Shown piece by piece: positions 52,834-61,833 of a stretch of 64,000 bases of DNA. Source of the DNA: Nonlabens marinus S1-08 (lineage in GTDB: Bacteria > Bacteroidota > Bacteroidia > Flavobacteriales > Flavobacteriaceae); contig NZ_AP014548.1 of assembly GCF_000831385.1 (NCBI RefSeq), positions 1,603,779 to 1,667,778 of the forward strand, read 5' to 3'. Made by a program: the position numbers and the translations under genes. The notes under the pieces were generated by a model. It was not told the origin of the DNA, did no database searches, and saw only the letters and a program-made list of their open reading frames with translations. Each line of letters begins with the position of its first letter. The stretch's first letter is position 1.

Positions 52834-53538
52834 ATGAAATTTTTGCTATTCATAACCATATTACTTTTTGCGTCAACTGCTTCGGCTCAAATGAGTTCAT
52901 CAGAACTTTTAGAGGAGGTACTTAATCAACTGGAGATTAAGGTAGAAAATGTAGAGATGCGATTTCTGTCTGAAATGGTTATTTCTGACTCGGAAGCTAT
53001 TCTTGTTTTTCCGGAAATAGCAGAACAAGGAGAGCAATATGCTATTTACCATTCGCATGTACTCATTGTTGATAGAAACGATGGATCTATAAAATCAAGG
53101 TTTTCAAGAAAAGAGGAATGGTTTAGTGATGCTATAGGTATTGAAGCTATAGAAATTTTGTTTGAACCCTATCAAATATCAAACGAATACAAGGTTTTTG
53201 GAATTCTAATTGACTATTATGTCCAAAGTAGAGCAAATCCATATTCTTCTAAAAACCTAAGTTTATTTATAATTAAAGAAGATACGCTGGAGCGAGTTTT
53301 GAACGATTATATAATTTATCAGTACAGAGGAGAAACAAATGGAACGGGAGATGGAGAGTTCGAAGAGATCATTGGAGCGATTGAAACTATTAAGTCTAAC
53401 CAAACTCTCGATAATCTACAGATTATTAAAACTATGCGAAAAATAGAATTTGTGGATGGAGTGGAAGAGGTTACTGAAACATCGGAAAGCACAGAGGTAT
53501 TGACATTTAAAAATGGTCAGTACGTTCAATCCAACTAA
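52834..53538 (+). CDS. Secreted protein of unknown function
   Basis: A 234-residue protein. The signal peptide is residues 1-18 (MKFLLFITILLFASTASA). The remainder is acidic with alternating strands and no domain I can name. It starts inside the tail of the decayed glgB, so its upstream region may be derived from glgB DNA. No close relation to neighbours is visible, and I see no evidence of transfer. Confidence 0.55.
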   Translation: MKFLLFITILLFASTASAQMSSSELLEEVLNQLEIKVENVEMRFLSEMVISDSEAILVFPEIAEQGEQYAIYHSHVLIVDRNDGSIKSRFSRKEEWFSDAIGIEAIEILFEPYQISNEYKVFGILIDYYVQSRANPYSSKNLSLFIIKEDTLERVLNDYIIYQYRGETNGTGDGEFEEIIGAIETIKSNQTLDNLQIIKTMRKIEFVDGVEEVTETSESTEVLTFKNGQYVQSN

Positions 53539-53704
53539 CTAGCAGAGACTTGAAATCAATTTTAATTGCCACGTAAAATTTAGATAAAATCTGGAATGGT
53601 AATTTTCACATCGATCTTGCTATAAACTTCAATCAAGTTAAACTTCCCACAAGCTTGCTACTTAGGCTGTATAGATCCTTTATCTTAATAAAAAAGATAA
53701 AGAC

Positions 53705-53998
53705 ATGAAAAACTTAGGATTATTAGCCACATTACATGCCAAACCAGAACAGGCAGAAACTGTAAAAAACTTTATTAAAGGAGCCGTTGATCTTGCTAAA
53801 AAGGAGGAGAAGACTTTGACATGGTACAGTTTTCAGATTGACACGACCACTTTTGGAATCTTTGATTCGTTTGAAGATGAATCTGGCAGAGAGGCACACT
53901 TGAACGGAGAGATCGCCAAAGCCTTAATGGGGAAAGCAGATGAACTTTTGACTCAAGCTCCAGATATTAAGAAGATCGACATACTTTCTGCAAAGTAG
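53705..53998 (+). CDS. Antibiotic biosynthesis monooxygenase (ABM) family protein
   Basis: A 97-residue dimeric ferredoxin-like fold: LLATLHAKPEQAETVKNFI, TWYSFQIDTTTFGIFDSFEDESGREAHL and a C-terminal helix plus strand. It is the quinol/ABM monooxygenase type (YgiN-like). It lies 49 bp before a HbpS-like gene and could be co-expressed with it. Confidence 0.8.
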   Translation: MKNLGLLATLHAKPEQAETVKNFIKGAVDLAKKEEKTLTWYSFQIDTTTFGIFDSFEDESGREAHLNGEIAKALMGKADELLTQAPDIKKIDILSAK

Positions 53999-54046
53999 AA
54001 AAGCACAAGTAACGATCAAAATTTACTCCAAAAACAAAAAGAAGCT

Positions 54047-54445
54047 ATGAATATCACATTAAAACAAGCCCAAGCCGTTATTGAAAAAGCAATGGCTAAA
54101 GCTAAAGAACTGAATACTAAAATGAACATCTGTGTTGTTGACGCAGGAGCAAATCAGGTCGCATTTGTCCGCATGGATGGTGCCTGGTTAGGAAGTGCAG
54201 ATATTGCATTGAAAAAGGCCAAAACTGCAAGATTCTTTGACATGCCATCTGGCGAGATAGGAAAATTGTCACAACCAGGAGAATCACTGTTTAATATTGA
54301 GCATTCCAACGGTGGTTTAATTTCTTTCCCAGGAGGAATTCCCATGACAGATAAAGATGGAACCATCATCGGCGCGGTAGGCGTTAGTGGTAGCTCTGTA
54401 GAGAATGACCATGAGGTGGCAGCAGCAGGAGCTTCAGCTATTTAA
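54047..54445 (+). CDS. GlcG/HbpS-like haem- or cobalamin-binding protein
   Basis: A 132-residue protein. It starts [21 protein letters not shown] with [19 protein letters not shown] and [20 protein letters not shown], the GlcG/HbpS signature. The family includes a haem-binding regulator of redox stress and a glycolate-operon protein. There is no signal peptide. A terminator follows. Confidence 0.8.
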   Translation: MNITLKQAQAVIEKAMAKAKELNTKMNICVVDAGANQVAFVRMDGAWLGSADIALKKAKTARFFDMPSGEIGKLSQPGESLFNIEHSNGGLISFPGGIPMTDKDGTIIGAVGVSGSSVENDHEVAAAGASAI

Positions 54446-54466
54446 TTTAACGACTCTTCTAACTAT

Positions 54467-54495
54467 AAAAGCCCTCCTAATTTAGGAGGGCTTTT
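54467..54495. terminator. Bidirectional terminator after the GlcG/HbpS-like gene
   Basis: Stem AAAAGCCCTCCTAA / TTAGGAGGGCTTTT with a tight loop, between convergent genes. Confidence 0.85.
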
Positions 54496-54521
54496 GAGTT
54501 ATTGAATTTTCGAGTCTTGCC

Positions 54522-55301
54522 TTAATTCAATTGGGTTTCACCCACTGCTGTTACTTGTCCCACGGTTACTTGAACATCAGCAATGGTAGCTGTTTGAAGA
54601 CCAGCTGTAGCATCAGGCTCTAATGTTACCGTGTAGGTTCCTTCAGGAACTCCACTCAATCTATATTCACCTAATGAATTGGTAAAGGTAGAAATGGTAT
54701 TGACACCATCTGTTGCTGTGACCAGGGTTTGTACGGTAGTAGGAACAACAGTACCGGAAATGGCACCAGTTTGAGCTACCAATTCCGTTCTAATCACGGG
54801 CTTTAAAGAGTATCCTCCATTGCCTTGTTGAACAATAGATTTGTCCGCATCAAAATCAAGGATGAACTCATAAAAAATCCCGCCTTCTAGATCTTGGTTG
54901 ACATTCAATTTCAGTCCAGATTGTTGAGCGCTAGGAGTGGAAAGCGGGAACGTCTGACCATCAACTACAACCGTATTGTCATCGCCCAATACAAGTCTTA
55001 TTTGGCTGATTCTTCCTGCTGGAATTTCATCATCTGCTAGAATGACGCTGGCGCCACCTGTTAATTCTAATAGGTCATAAACACCTGTGTTGACAGCTCC
55101 TATCTCGACTTCTTCATCGCCATCATCATTATACTTAATCATGACATCCTGAATGTCAATAAAAACATTGTCATAATCACCAGGAGCATCCACAAGTCGA
55201 ATGCTTACCCGGGCGGGTTGTGTACTGTCATCGCTATCGCTACAGGAAAATAGAGATACCGTTAGAATGGTACACATCAAAATACTTAGGTACTTTTTCA
55301 T
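54522..55301 (-). CDS. DUF4382 lipoprotein with carboxypeptidase-regulatory-like domain
   Basis: A 259-residue lipoprotein (lipobox cysteine near residue 20, SLFSC). The DUF4382 domain (about 30-175) has RLVDAPGDYDNVFIDIQDVMI and GRISQIRLVL; it is followed by a small Ig-like CarboxypepD_reg-type domain (about 180-259, YRLSGVPEGTYTVTL). It is exported, probably surface-exposed or periplasmic. The function is unknown. Confidence 0.85.
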   Translation of the reverse strand: MKKYLSILMCTILTVSLFSCSDSDDSTQPARVSIRLVDAPGDYDNVFIDIQDVMIKYNDDGDEEVEIGAVNTGVYDLLELTGGASVILADDEIPAGRISQIRLVLGDDNTVVVDGQTFPLSTPSAQQSGLKLNVNQDLEGGIFYEFILDFDADKSIVQQGNGGYSLKPVIRTELVAQTGAISGTVVPTTVQTLVTATDGVNTISTFTNSLGEYRLSGVPEGTYTVTLEPDATAGLQTATIADVQVTVGQVTAVGETQLN

Positions 55302-55732
55302 AATTAGGGTTTTAGGTTATTTTAGGGTTACACTATTCAACGAATATATTTTTTTCTTGTTGCTCAAACCCCATTTTTAACCTTGATTACAGAAGGTATT
55401 AACAAAGATTTGCGACCTGTTTTTATGGACTAAACCAGTGAAACATTACTCCTAACGAGAGGTCTCAGCTGCTTCAAAATATCATTGAAATGAAGAAAGT
55501 GTAATTAAGAATACAGATGAACTGCCCGCCTGGAACCTGAAAAGAGCTGTTCAATTTTCTCAACAGTTTGCAATTAAACCAGTAACAACCTCTATCAAGG
55601 ATAATCTATCAACCCTAGGTTTTCTTAATTAAAAATCAAAACCAAGTCAGAGCGCGTTAATCTTTATAAAATTTAGTTTTTTGTAAGAATAATAAACAGG
55701 TCACTCTTTTATATTAAACGAAAATACATACC
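55302..55732. other. 431-bp intergenic region with short coding-like stretch
   Basis: The spacer between two lipoprotein genes. A stretch at 55442-55631 looks protein-like in two adjacent frames (NITPNERSQLL then TDELPAWNLKRAVQFSQQF and a further ISI-like end), split by a probable frameshift. I cannot assign it to a family. No tRNA or repeat is seen elsewhere in the region. Confidence 0.3.
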
Positions 55733-56329
55733 ATGAACTATTTAAAAACATTACTCTTAATTGCTGTCGCCACCGGAATCTACAGCTGTGGTCCAGCAGT
55801 TACGACCACTAAGCCGACTAATGACAGTCTTAAGAAATATTCCACATTTGCTTATTTACCTAATGCAGCTATTGACATGCCTGAAAATTCTTTTAGCGCA
55901 GATAGTGTGAATGCTATGGTATTGCAACAGGTTAATGATAAAATGATGGATGCAGGATATGAACTAGACCGATCGAATCCTGATTTATTGGTTTTAGTGA
56001 GTACTAAAGTAAACCAACAAACTGAAACTGATACGGATCCAGTATATGCTAGATATGGGTTTTACAACCGTCCTGGATTAAATGTAAACCCTTATTATAA
56101 TAATTATTACTACCGTGGATATTCTACCTACCCAACAGTGGTGGGATATGATACAGATACCTACCAGTATAAGGATGGAACTCTGATTGTCCAATTAGTT
56201 GATCGTGAGTCTCGTGAGACCGTATGGAAAGGCATCAGCAGTACTAGTATTTATGATAGTAGTACTACCGTCGCCTTAACTAATTTGGTGAATGCTATTT
56301 TCGAGGAATACCCCTTGATGAATAATTAA
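55733..56329 (+). CDS. DUF4136 lipoprotein
   Basis: A 198-residue lipoprotein (Cys near residue 19 in YSC). The DUF4136 core: YSTFAYLPNAAID, NDKMMDAGYELDRSNPDLLVLVSTKV, and LIVQLVDRESRETVWKGISST. A central Tyr/Asn-rich segment (YYNNYYYRGYSTYP) is common in this family. The role is unknown; a terminator follows. Confidence 0.8.
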   Translation: MNYLKTLLLIAVATGIYSCGPAVTTTKPTNDSLKKYSTFAYLPNAAIDMPENSFSADSVNAMVLQQVNDKMMDAGYELDRSNPDLLVLVSTKVNQQTETDTDPVYARYGFYNRPGLNVNPYYNNYYYRGYSTYPTVVGYDTDTYQYKDGTLIVQLVDRESRETVWKGISSTSIYDSSTTVALTNLVNAIFEEYPLMNN

Positions 56330-56350
56330 TTACAATCATATCAAAAAGTA

Positions 56351-56378
56351 GAGACCGATTCAAATCGGTCTTTTTTTG
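56351..56378 (+). terminator. Terminator of the DUF4136 gene
   Basis: Stem AGACCGAT / ATCGGTCT with TCAA loop and a T-run. Confidence 0.85.
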
Positions 56379-56698
56379 TTTGTATTAATGTGTATGGTTG
56401 TTTCGCTTTCGCGAAAGCGAACTTGCCTCAACATTTTCGTTTTTCCAGGTTGCGCGTTGATTAAGATGTGGTGTGGATCTTCCAGCAAGCTTCCTTGATG
56501 AAACCAGATGGCACAGTGATTTTTGAAAGCTGCCAATCCAACAATGTTTTTGCCATTGCTCGTATAGCAAGGTGCTCCCCATTTTATTTCTTCTTTCAAT
56601 GATAGATTGCTGAGAAGATCTGCAACAGACTATAGTTGTGACTCCCATTTTACGTGAAGCTCTATATATGCTCTAGTTGTACTGACTTTTGCTTTCAT
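56360..56698 (-). pseudogene. Broken DUF1801 (YdhG-like) gene
   Basis: On the minus strand ATG 56698 opens MKAKVSTTRAYIELHVKWESQL, stopped by TAG at 56630-56632. The frame then continues SVADLLSNLSLKEEIKWGAPCYTSNGKN and IVGLAAFKNHCAIWFHQGSLL, unmistakably DUF1801. The tail is lost: after INAQPGKTKMLRQ the frame runs into palindrome copy 15 and unrelated residues. Both the nonsense codon and the truncated end argue for an inactivated gene; a sequencing error for the TAG cannot be excluded. Confidence 0.75.
56402..56421. repeat. Iterated palindrome copy 15 (20-bp perfect)
   Basis: TTCGCTTTCGCGAAAGCGAA exactly where the DUF1801 remnant loses family similarity. Confidence 0.95.
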
Positions 56699-56781
56699 GA
56701 TGTCGTTAAAAATATGTTTATTCCGTCAGAATTAAGAAAAGAGGGTTTTTGAATGGATTACTTTGAGCAAAATTTTAGATA

Positions 56782-57861
56782 ATGCTAACACTATTACAAG
56801 ACGTACTTGAACAAAAACCTGATGTTGAAGGAGAGATCGATGTCAATCCAGGGAATTTTATTGAGAAAATAGATACTTGGTTAGATGGTTTCGTAAGGAT
56901 TTTACCTAACGTTCTTATCGCTATAGGTCTATTCATAGCCATTCTTTACTTGGCCGGTTGGATAGGTGGAGTAGTGCGCAAACAATTAAGGAATAGAAAT
57001 AGATCCAATTTTGGGGAAGTTCTGGGAAGTTTTACCAAATGGATTCTGGTCATATTTGGTTTTGCAGTATGTATAACGATTATTGCGCCCAGCCTCAGTT
57101 TTGGTGACTTGATTGGTGGATTGGGCGTGAGTAGTGTTGCCATAGGGTTTGCTTTTCAAGATATTCTTCAAAACTGGCTTGCAGGTATTTTGATCTTGAC
57201 TCGTCAACCTTTTAGAATAGGAGATGAGATTGAGGTTAATGGAATGAAAGGTCGCGTGGATCGCATTGAAACCCGTGCCACAGTGATTACTACCTATGAT
57301 GGTATCGACATTGTCGTTCCTAACAATGATATTTATACTAACGCGGTGAAAGTCATAACCGCTCATAATTATGTAAGGTCTCAATATGATCTAGGATTGG
57401 GTTATGATCAGCCTTATGAAAAAGCTGTGAAAATCATACGCGAGACACTGCAAAGTATAGAAGGAATTGCACAGGATAAACCTATAGATATTCTCAACTG
57501 GGATCAAGCCGATAGCTGGCTAACGATTCGTATGCGTTGGTGGACAGACTCAAAACGCGGCAATGTGGTAAAAACCTTTAGCGAGGTCATTGTCAAAACG
57601 CAACATACGCTGGATGATGAGGGCATAAATTTACCGTTCCCAACAATGGTACAAGTGCGAGATGCGCATGATGTAAAAGAAGCCCAAAAACGAGCGGATC
57701 GTAAAAATGCCGATGTCATCAAAGATGATGAAAACCAGCAAAAAGAAAAGTCAAAGAAAAAAGAACAGGAGGACTACACTGATAAAAATGCAGATAAAGT
57801 GAGTACCAAGCAGGCACTGGACAAGGAAGACCGAGAAGGCGACTCCAAGTACACAGAATAA
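56782..57861 (+). CDS. MscS-type mechanosensitive channel
   Basis: A 359-residue protein. There are three TM helices (about 37-60, 78-105, 113-128), the third containing GGLGVSSVAIGFAFQDILQNWLAGI, the pore-lining TM3 of MscS. The beta domain follows (GDEIEVNGMKGRVDRIETRATVITTYDG, VPNNDIYTN). The last 60 residues are a highly charged Lys/Asp/Glu tail. It releases solutes on hypo-osmotic shock. Confidence 0.9.
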   Translation: MLTLLQDVLEQKPDVEGEIDVNPGNFIEKIDTWLDGFVRILPNVLIAIGLFIAILYLAGWIGGVVRKQLRNRNRSNFGEVLGSFTKWILVIFGFAVCITIIAPSLSFGDLIGGLGVSSVAIGFAFQDILQNWLAGILILTRQPFRIGDEIEVNGMKGRVDRIETRATVITTYDGIDIVVPNNDIYTNAVKVITAHNYVRSQYDLGLGYDQPYEKAVKIIRETLQSIEGIAQDKPIDILNWDQADSWLTIRMRWWTDSKRGNVVKTFSEVIVKTQHTLDDEGINLPFPTMVQVRDAHDVKEAQKRADRKNADVIKDDENQQKEKSKKKEQEDYTDKNADKVSTKQALDKEDREGDSKYTE

Positions 57862-57882
57862 TCTATTTTCTTTTAATACATA

Positions 57883-57908
57883 AAAAACGAGCCCTAGGGC
57901 TCGTTTTT
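57883..57908. terminator. Bidirectional terminator
   Basis: Perfect hairpin AAAAACGAGCCC-TA-GGGCTCGTTTTT between convergent genes (the MscS gene and the DUF3575-like gene). Confidence 0.85.
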
Positions 57909-57931
57909 CTTATTGACTCAAATTATAATTT

Positions 57932-58528
57932 CTAAAATCTCCACCCGAAGTTGACACCGCCACGGCCGGTTACTTCTGGTAATTCATAGTCTGCTGGATC
58001 ATCTGCTAGACCTAAGTTGCGACCTATCCCGAAACCAACATCGATCAAGAAACCACTGTCGCTCACCCATTTCCAGCCTATACCCACTCCTAATGCTACA
58101 TCAAAATAATTTTCTGTGACTTCAGAACTATTAGATTCTGAAGCAAAAACGAAGTAGGAATCCTCAAAGGAATGTGCTTTTAAAAATCCTTCACCATAGA
58201 ATCCCTTTGCGCCATAATCTTCTTTTGAGAAAAAATACTGCCTGTAGTAAGGAGTAATGCTGAAGGTTTCAACATAGTCAATGTCTTCGCTATCCATGAT
58301 TCCAATATTGAGGTCTACTCCAACACCAGAGTGTCGGCCTAAAACATATTCATAACGCGGATTGATCCCCAAACCTGCAATAGCAGCGACAACATCAAGG
58401 CTTACCTCGTGTTTCTTAACCTCATTAAAGGAATCAAGTCGTTTTTGACTGTCAGTTAAGTCTTCTTCTTGCGCAAAAGCTGCGGTTGATGTGAATAGCA
58501 CGAGAAGTGCAAGGAATGTATTTTTCAT
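57932..58528 (-). CDS. Small outer-membrane beta-barrel protein (DUF3575-like), paralogue of 1260-1862
   Basis: A 198-residue protein with signal peptide MKNTFLALLVLFTSTAAFAQ. Strands end with GRGGVNFGWRF. It shares with the protein at 1260 the ordered features RYEYVLGRHSGVG and LGVGIGWKWVS, so the two are paralogues. It should be an outer-membrane barrel. The function is unknown; a bidirectional terminator at 57883 ends it. Confidence 0.65.
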   Translation of the reverse strand: MKNTFLALLVLFTSTAAFAQEEDLTDSQKRLDSFNEVKKHEVSLDVVAAIAGLGINPRYEYVLGRHSGVGVDLNIGIMDSEDIDYVETFSITPYYRQYFFSKEDYGAKGFYGEGFLKAHSFEDSYFVFASESNSSEVTENYFDVALGVGIGWKWVSDSGFLIDVGFGIGRNLGLADDPADYELPEVTGRGGVNFGWRF

Positions 58529-58596
58529 GGATTGGTTTTATACTGCTAAGATGCAAAAAAAATAGAAACGTTGCGTTTTGATGTTTTAAAATGCTT

Positions 58597-59829
58597 TTAT
58601 CTAGCAATAGCTACCAATTCCGCAATACGAACGATCACCTTACTGGCAGCAATCATGCTTTCTACCGGTACATATTCATAAGGCCCGTGGAAGTTGTGTC
58701 CACCTGCAAAAATGTTAGGACAAGGTAATCCCATGTAACTCAATTGAGAACCGTCTGTCCCACCACGTATGGGTTTAATGAGCGGTTCAATATCTAAATC
58801 TTTCATGGCTTGCTCTGCAATGTTTACAATATGCATTACGGGCTCTACTTTTTCCTTCATATTGAAGTACTGATCCTTGATTTCTATACTGACTACTTCA
58901 CGCTCGTATTGTGCGTTCATGTCAGCGACCAATTTATAAAGGACTTCTTTACGAGCATCAAAATGATTCTTATCGTGATCGCGAATGATATAGTGAAGTT
59001 CTGTTTTTTCAACTGCACCTTTCATGTTGTGCAAGTGAAAGAAACCTTGATATCCTTCCGTATGTTCTGGGGTTTCCAGTCTAGGTAAGGAATCTACAAA
59101 TTCAGTAGCAATGTACATGGAGTTCACCATTTTACCTTTAGCATAACCTGGATGAACTATTTTGCCATGGAAAGTTACTACGGCTCCAGCAGCATTGAAG
59201 TTCTCATATTCTAACTCGCCTATTTGGCTACCGTCCATGGTATACGCCCAATCTGCGTCAAACTTTTCCACATCAAATTTATGGGCACCGCGACCTATTT
59301 CTTCATCTGGAGTGAAGCCGACTTTTATCGCCCCATGTTTAATTTGAGGATTGTCGATCAAGTGTTTTACGGCAGTCATGATTTCTGTGATTCCAGCCTT
59401 ATCATCAGCAGCGAGGAGTGTCGTACCGTCTGTGGTAATGATGGTTTGACCTTTATATTGCTTTAAATCCTCAAAATAATCAGGAGATAAAATCAAATCG
59501 CTCCCTTTAAGTGGAATATCACCACCATCATAATTCTTGATAATCTGCGGCTTGATATTTTTTCCCGTAAAATCTGGGGTGCTATCAAAATGGGAAATAA
59601 AACCGATAACGGGCACATCGTGGCTCACGTTGCTGGGCAGCGTTGCCATGATATAAGCATGATCATCAATACTCACATCACTCATTCCCATATCGATCAA
59701 TTCTTGATACAATTTACGGGCAAGATCCCATTGTTTCTCTGTGCTAGGTGTTGTATCGCTGGCAGGATCTGACTCTGTATCAATGGTGATGTAACTTATA
59801 AATCTTTCGGTGATTTCTTGGTGCGTCAT
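58597..59829 (-). CDS. pepT: Peptidase T (tripeptidase)
   Basis: A 410-residue M20 zinc aminotripeptidase. The metal and catalytic motifs are GFISHFDSTPD (His, Asp), AADDKAGITEI (Asp), TPDEEIGRGAHKFD (Glu-Glu) and RGGTDGSQLSYMGLPCPNIFAGGHNFHG. It cleaves N-terminal residues from tripeptides. The length is normal, it has no signal peptide, and so is cytoplasmic. It is monocistronic. Confidence 0.95.
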   Translation of the reverse strand: MTHQEITERFISYITIDTESDPASDTTPSTEKQWDLARKLYQELIDMGMSDVSIDDHAYIMATLPSNVSHDVPVIGFISHFDSTPDFTGKNIKPQIIKNYDGGDIPLKGSDLILSPDYFEDLKQYKGQTIITTDGTTLLAADDKAGITEIMTAVKHLIDNPQIKHGAIKVGFTPDEEIGRGAHKFDVEKFDADWAYTMDGSQIGELEYENFNAAGAVVTFHGKIVHPGYAKGKMVNSMYIATEFVDSLPRLETPEHTEGYQGFFHLHNMKGAVEKTELHYIIRDHDKNHFDARKEVLYKLVADMNAQYEREVVSIEIKDQYFNMKEKVEPVMHIVNIAEQAMKDLDIEPLIKPIRGGTDGSQLSYMGLPCPNIFAGGHNFHGPYEYVPVESMIAASKVIVRIAELVAIAR

Positions 59830-59927
59830 GATTTTTTGAACTGGGAATTATTTGAGGAAAGATAGGGATTACAAGAGCATTTTATCCCTAGTAGGATCTT
59901 AAATTGATTCGAATATTTTGTAGTAGG

Positions 59928-59949
59928 TTCCGCTTTCGCGAAAGCGGAA
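59928..59949. repeat. Iterated palindrome copy 16 (22-bp perfect)
   Basis: The core with TTC/GAA arms and inner C:G pair, in the spacer between the small secreted gene (59970) and pepT. Confidence 0.95.
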
Positions 59950-59969
59950 TAGCGACACACACTCCATCA

Positions 59970-60383
59970 TTAAAATTGAGTATTGCGTGCAAATGGGTTT
60001 TCTACTTGAGAAAAAATGGTGTTGTTTCCAGCCTCGTATAAAGCTCTGTTTTTGTATTTGTACTTTAATGCATATTTATCCAACTCCGTAAAATTGATCA
60101 CTACATTTTCATACATTTTTGAAAGCTGATCTGAGTAATCATCAAGTTGAGATAGCTGAATGGATGATTGCATGGAAAAGGTCTGAATGTTGACTTTAAT
60201 AGGTTGCCAGTTTGCAGGTATAGCCGTGGTAGGCTTTAATGGTACTGTAACAATTGATTGCGGCTGATAGTTGACTGAAGACGTAATGCTCTGTGACTGA
60301 TTTGAAGCAGATTGAGGTAATTGTTGACCTACTGCAGCTATACAGGAGATTACGGCAAGCAAAAAGAGTGTTATAGTTCTCAT
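59970..60383 (-). CDS. Secreted protein of unknown function
   Basis: A 137-residue protein with signal peptide MRTITLFLLAVISCIAAVGQ. The mature part is rich in Gln and Ser and contains a helical Tyr/Lys stretch (LDKYALKYKYKNRALYEAG). I recognise no family. It lies 21 bp downstream of the CCA transferase gene and could share its transcript. Confidence 0.55.
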   Translation of the reverse strand: MRTITLFLLAVISCIAAVGQQLPQSASNQSQSITSSVNYQPQSIVTVPLKPTTAIPANWQPIKVNIQTFSMQSSIQLSQLDDYSDQLSKMYENVVINFTELDKYALKYKYKNRALYEAGNNTIFSQVENPFARNTQF

Positions 60384-60404
60384 GTATTTAAATATAGTAA
60401 AAAA

Positions 60405-61829
60405 TCAGGCGATAGTAAGCCCTAACTCTCTGCCTTTTTCAAGCATCAGTGCACGTGCAGCGTCGTGCTCATTAGGAATATCTCCGTCTAATATAGCCTC
60501 TTTAATCACTGATTTGATGATGCCTATTTCTCGACAAGGCTGTAGATTGAAAGTTTTCATAATCTCCTCTCCACTCACTGGTGGCTGGAAATTACGCACA
60601 TGATCACGTTCCTCGACCTCGACTATTTTATCGCGTACTTTTTGAAAGTTGCTGTGGTATTTTTTGAAGCGCTTTGGGTTTTTAGTGGTGATGTCAGCCT
60701 CACATAAAGTCATTAAATCCTCAATATGATCTCCGGCATCGTGAACCAGCCTGCGCACGGCACTATCCGTAGCAGCTTCATCAATAACCGCTATAGGTCG
60801 CGAGGACATGCGTACCATTTTTTGAACAAATTTCATTTTTTCATTCAACGGCATGCGCAGCCTTTTGAACAAATGGAACACCATTTTAGAGCCCTTGAAT
60901 TCATGACCATGAAATGTCCAGCCTACTTTCTTACTGAATCGCTTAGTAGGTGCCTTACCTATATCGTGAAACATTGCTGCCCAGCGCAGCCACAAGTCAT
61001 CTGTGTTTTTTGATATATTATCAACGACTTCGAGAGTATGATAAAAATTATCCTTGTGTGTTTGACCTTCAATTTCTTCAATGCCTTTTAACGCGGTCAA
61101 TTCAGGTAAAATCAATTCTAATAATCCAGATTTTTCTAAGAGTAAAAAACCATGGGACGGTGCATCACACAGCATAATTTTATTCAGTTCTGTAACAATA
61201 CGCTCATTGGAAATAATATGGATGCGATAGGCGTTCTTTTTAATGCTTGCGAAAGACGCAGGCTCAATCACAAAATCCAACTGGCTTGCAAATCGTATGG
61301 CACGTAACATGCGTAACGGGTCATCGCTGTACGTAATGTCTGGATCCAGCGGTGTCCTAATGATTTTCTTTTCTAGATCCTCTAGGCCGTGGAAAGGATC
61401 TAATAAACGACCATAATCATCTGGCTGTAAAGAAAACGCCATGGCATTAATCGTAAAGTCTCTCCTGTTTTGATCATCCTCTAATGTTCCATCTTCCACA
61501 ATCGGGTTGCGGCTACTGCGGTCGTAACTTTCTTTTCGGGCTCCTACAAACTCCAGTTCAAGATCGTTAGTCTTAATCATGGCGGTACCATAGTTCTTAA
61601 AGACACTAATTTTTGTGCTTTGAGTAAGTAGTTTCTTTGTCCTTTCCGCAAGCTCAATACCACTCCCTACTGCTACAATATCAATATCCTGCTTATTACC
61701 TCGCTCAAGTAAAAAGTCTCTCACAAAGCCACCAATAACGTAGGCCTGAACATTAATGTCTTGAGCGGCTTGACTTACCACTTTGAAGACACTGGAACTG
61801 ATGGCTTCCTTGTAAAATGAATCGGCCAT
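60405..61829 (-). CDS. cca: CCA tRNA nucleotidyltransferase (with HD domain)
   Basis: A 474-residue enzyme adding CCA to tRNA 3' ends. ATG 61829 is chosen, 4 bp after the tsaC stop; the ATG at 61865 would overlap tsaC. Motifs: GGFVRDFLL then DIDIVAVG (two catalytic Asp), RRDFTINAMAF, and DPLRMLRAIRFA. A C-terminal HD domain (HTLEVVDNIS...AMFHDIGK) fits the Bacteroidota CCA transferase layout. It is needed since tRNA-Glu here does not encode CCA. Confidence 0.92.
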   Translation of the reverse strand: MADSFYKEAISSSVFKVVSQAAQDINVQAYVIGGFVRDFLLERGNKQDIDIVAVGSGIELAERTKKLLTQSTKISVFKNYGTAMIKTNDLELEFVGARKESYDRSSRNPIVEDGTLEDDQNRRDFTINAMAFSLQPDDYGRLLDPFHGLEDLEKKIIRTPLDPDITYSDDPLRMLRAIRFASQLDFVIEPASFASIKKNAYRIHIISNERIVTELNKIMLCDAPSHGFLLLEKSGLLELILPELTALKGIEEIEGQTHKDNFYHTLEVVDNISKNTDDLWLRWAAMFHDIGKAPTKRFSKKVGWTFHGHEFKGSKMVFHLFKRLRMPLNEKMKFVQKMVRMSSRPIAVIDEAATDSAVRRLVHDAGDHIEDLMTLCEADITTKNPKRFKKYHSNFQKVRDKIVEVEERDHVRNFQPPVSGEEIMKTFNLQPCREIGIIKSVIKEAILDGDIPNEHDAARALMLEKGRELGLTIA

Positions 61830-61833
61830 GGGG

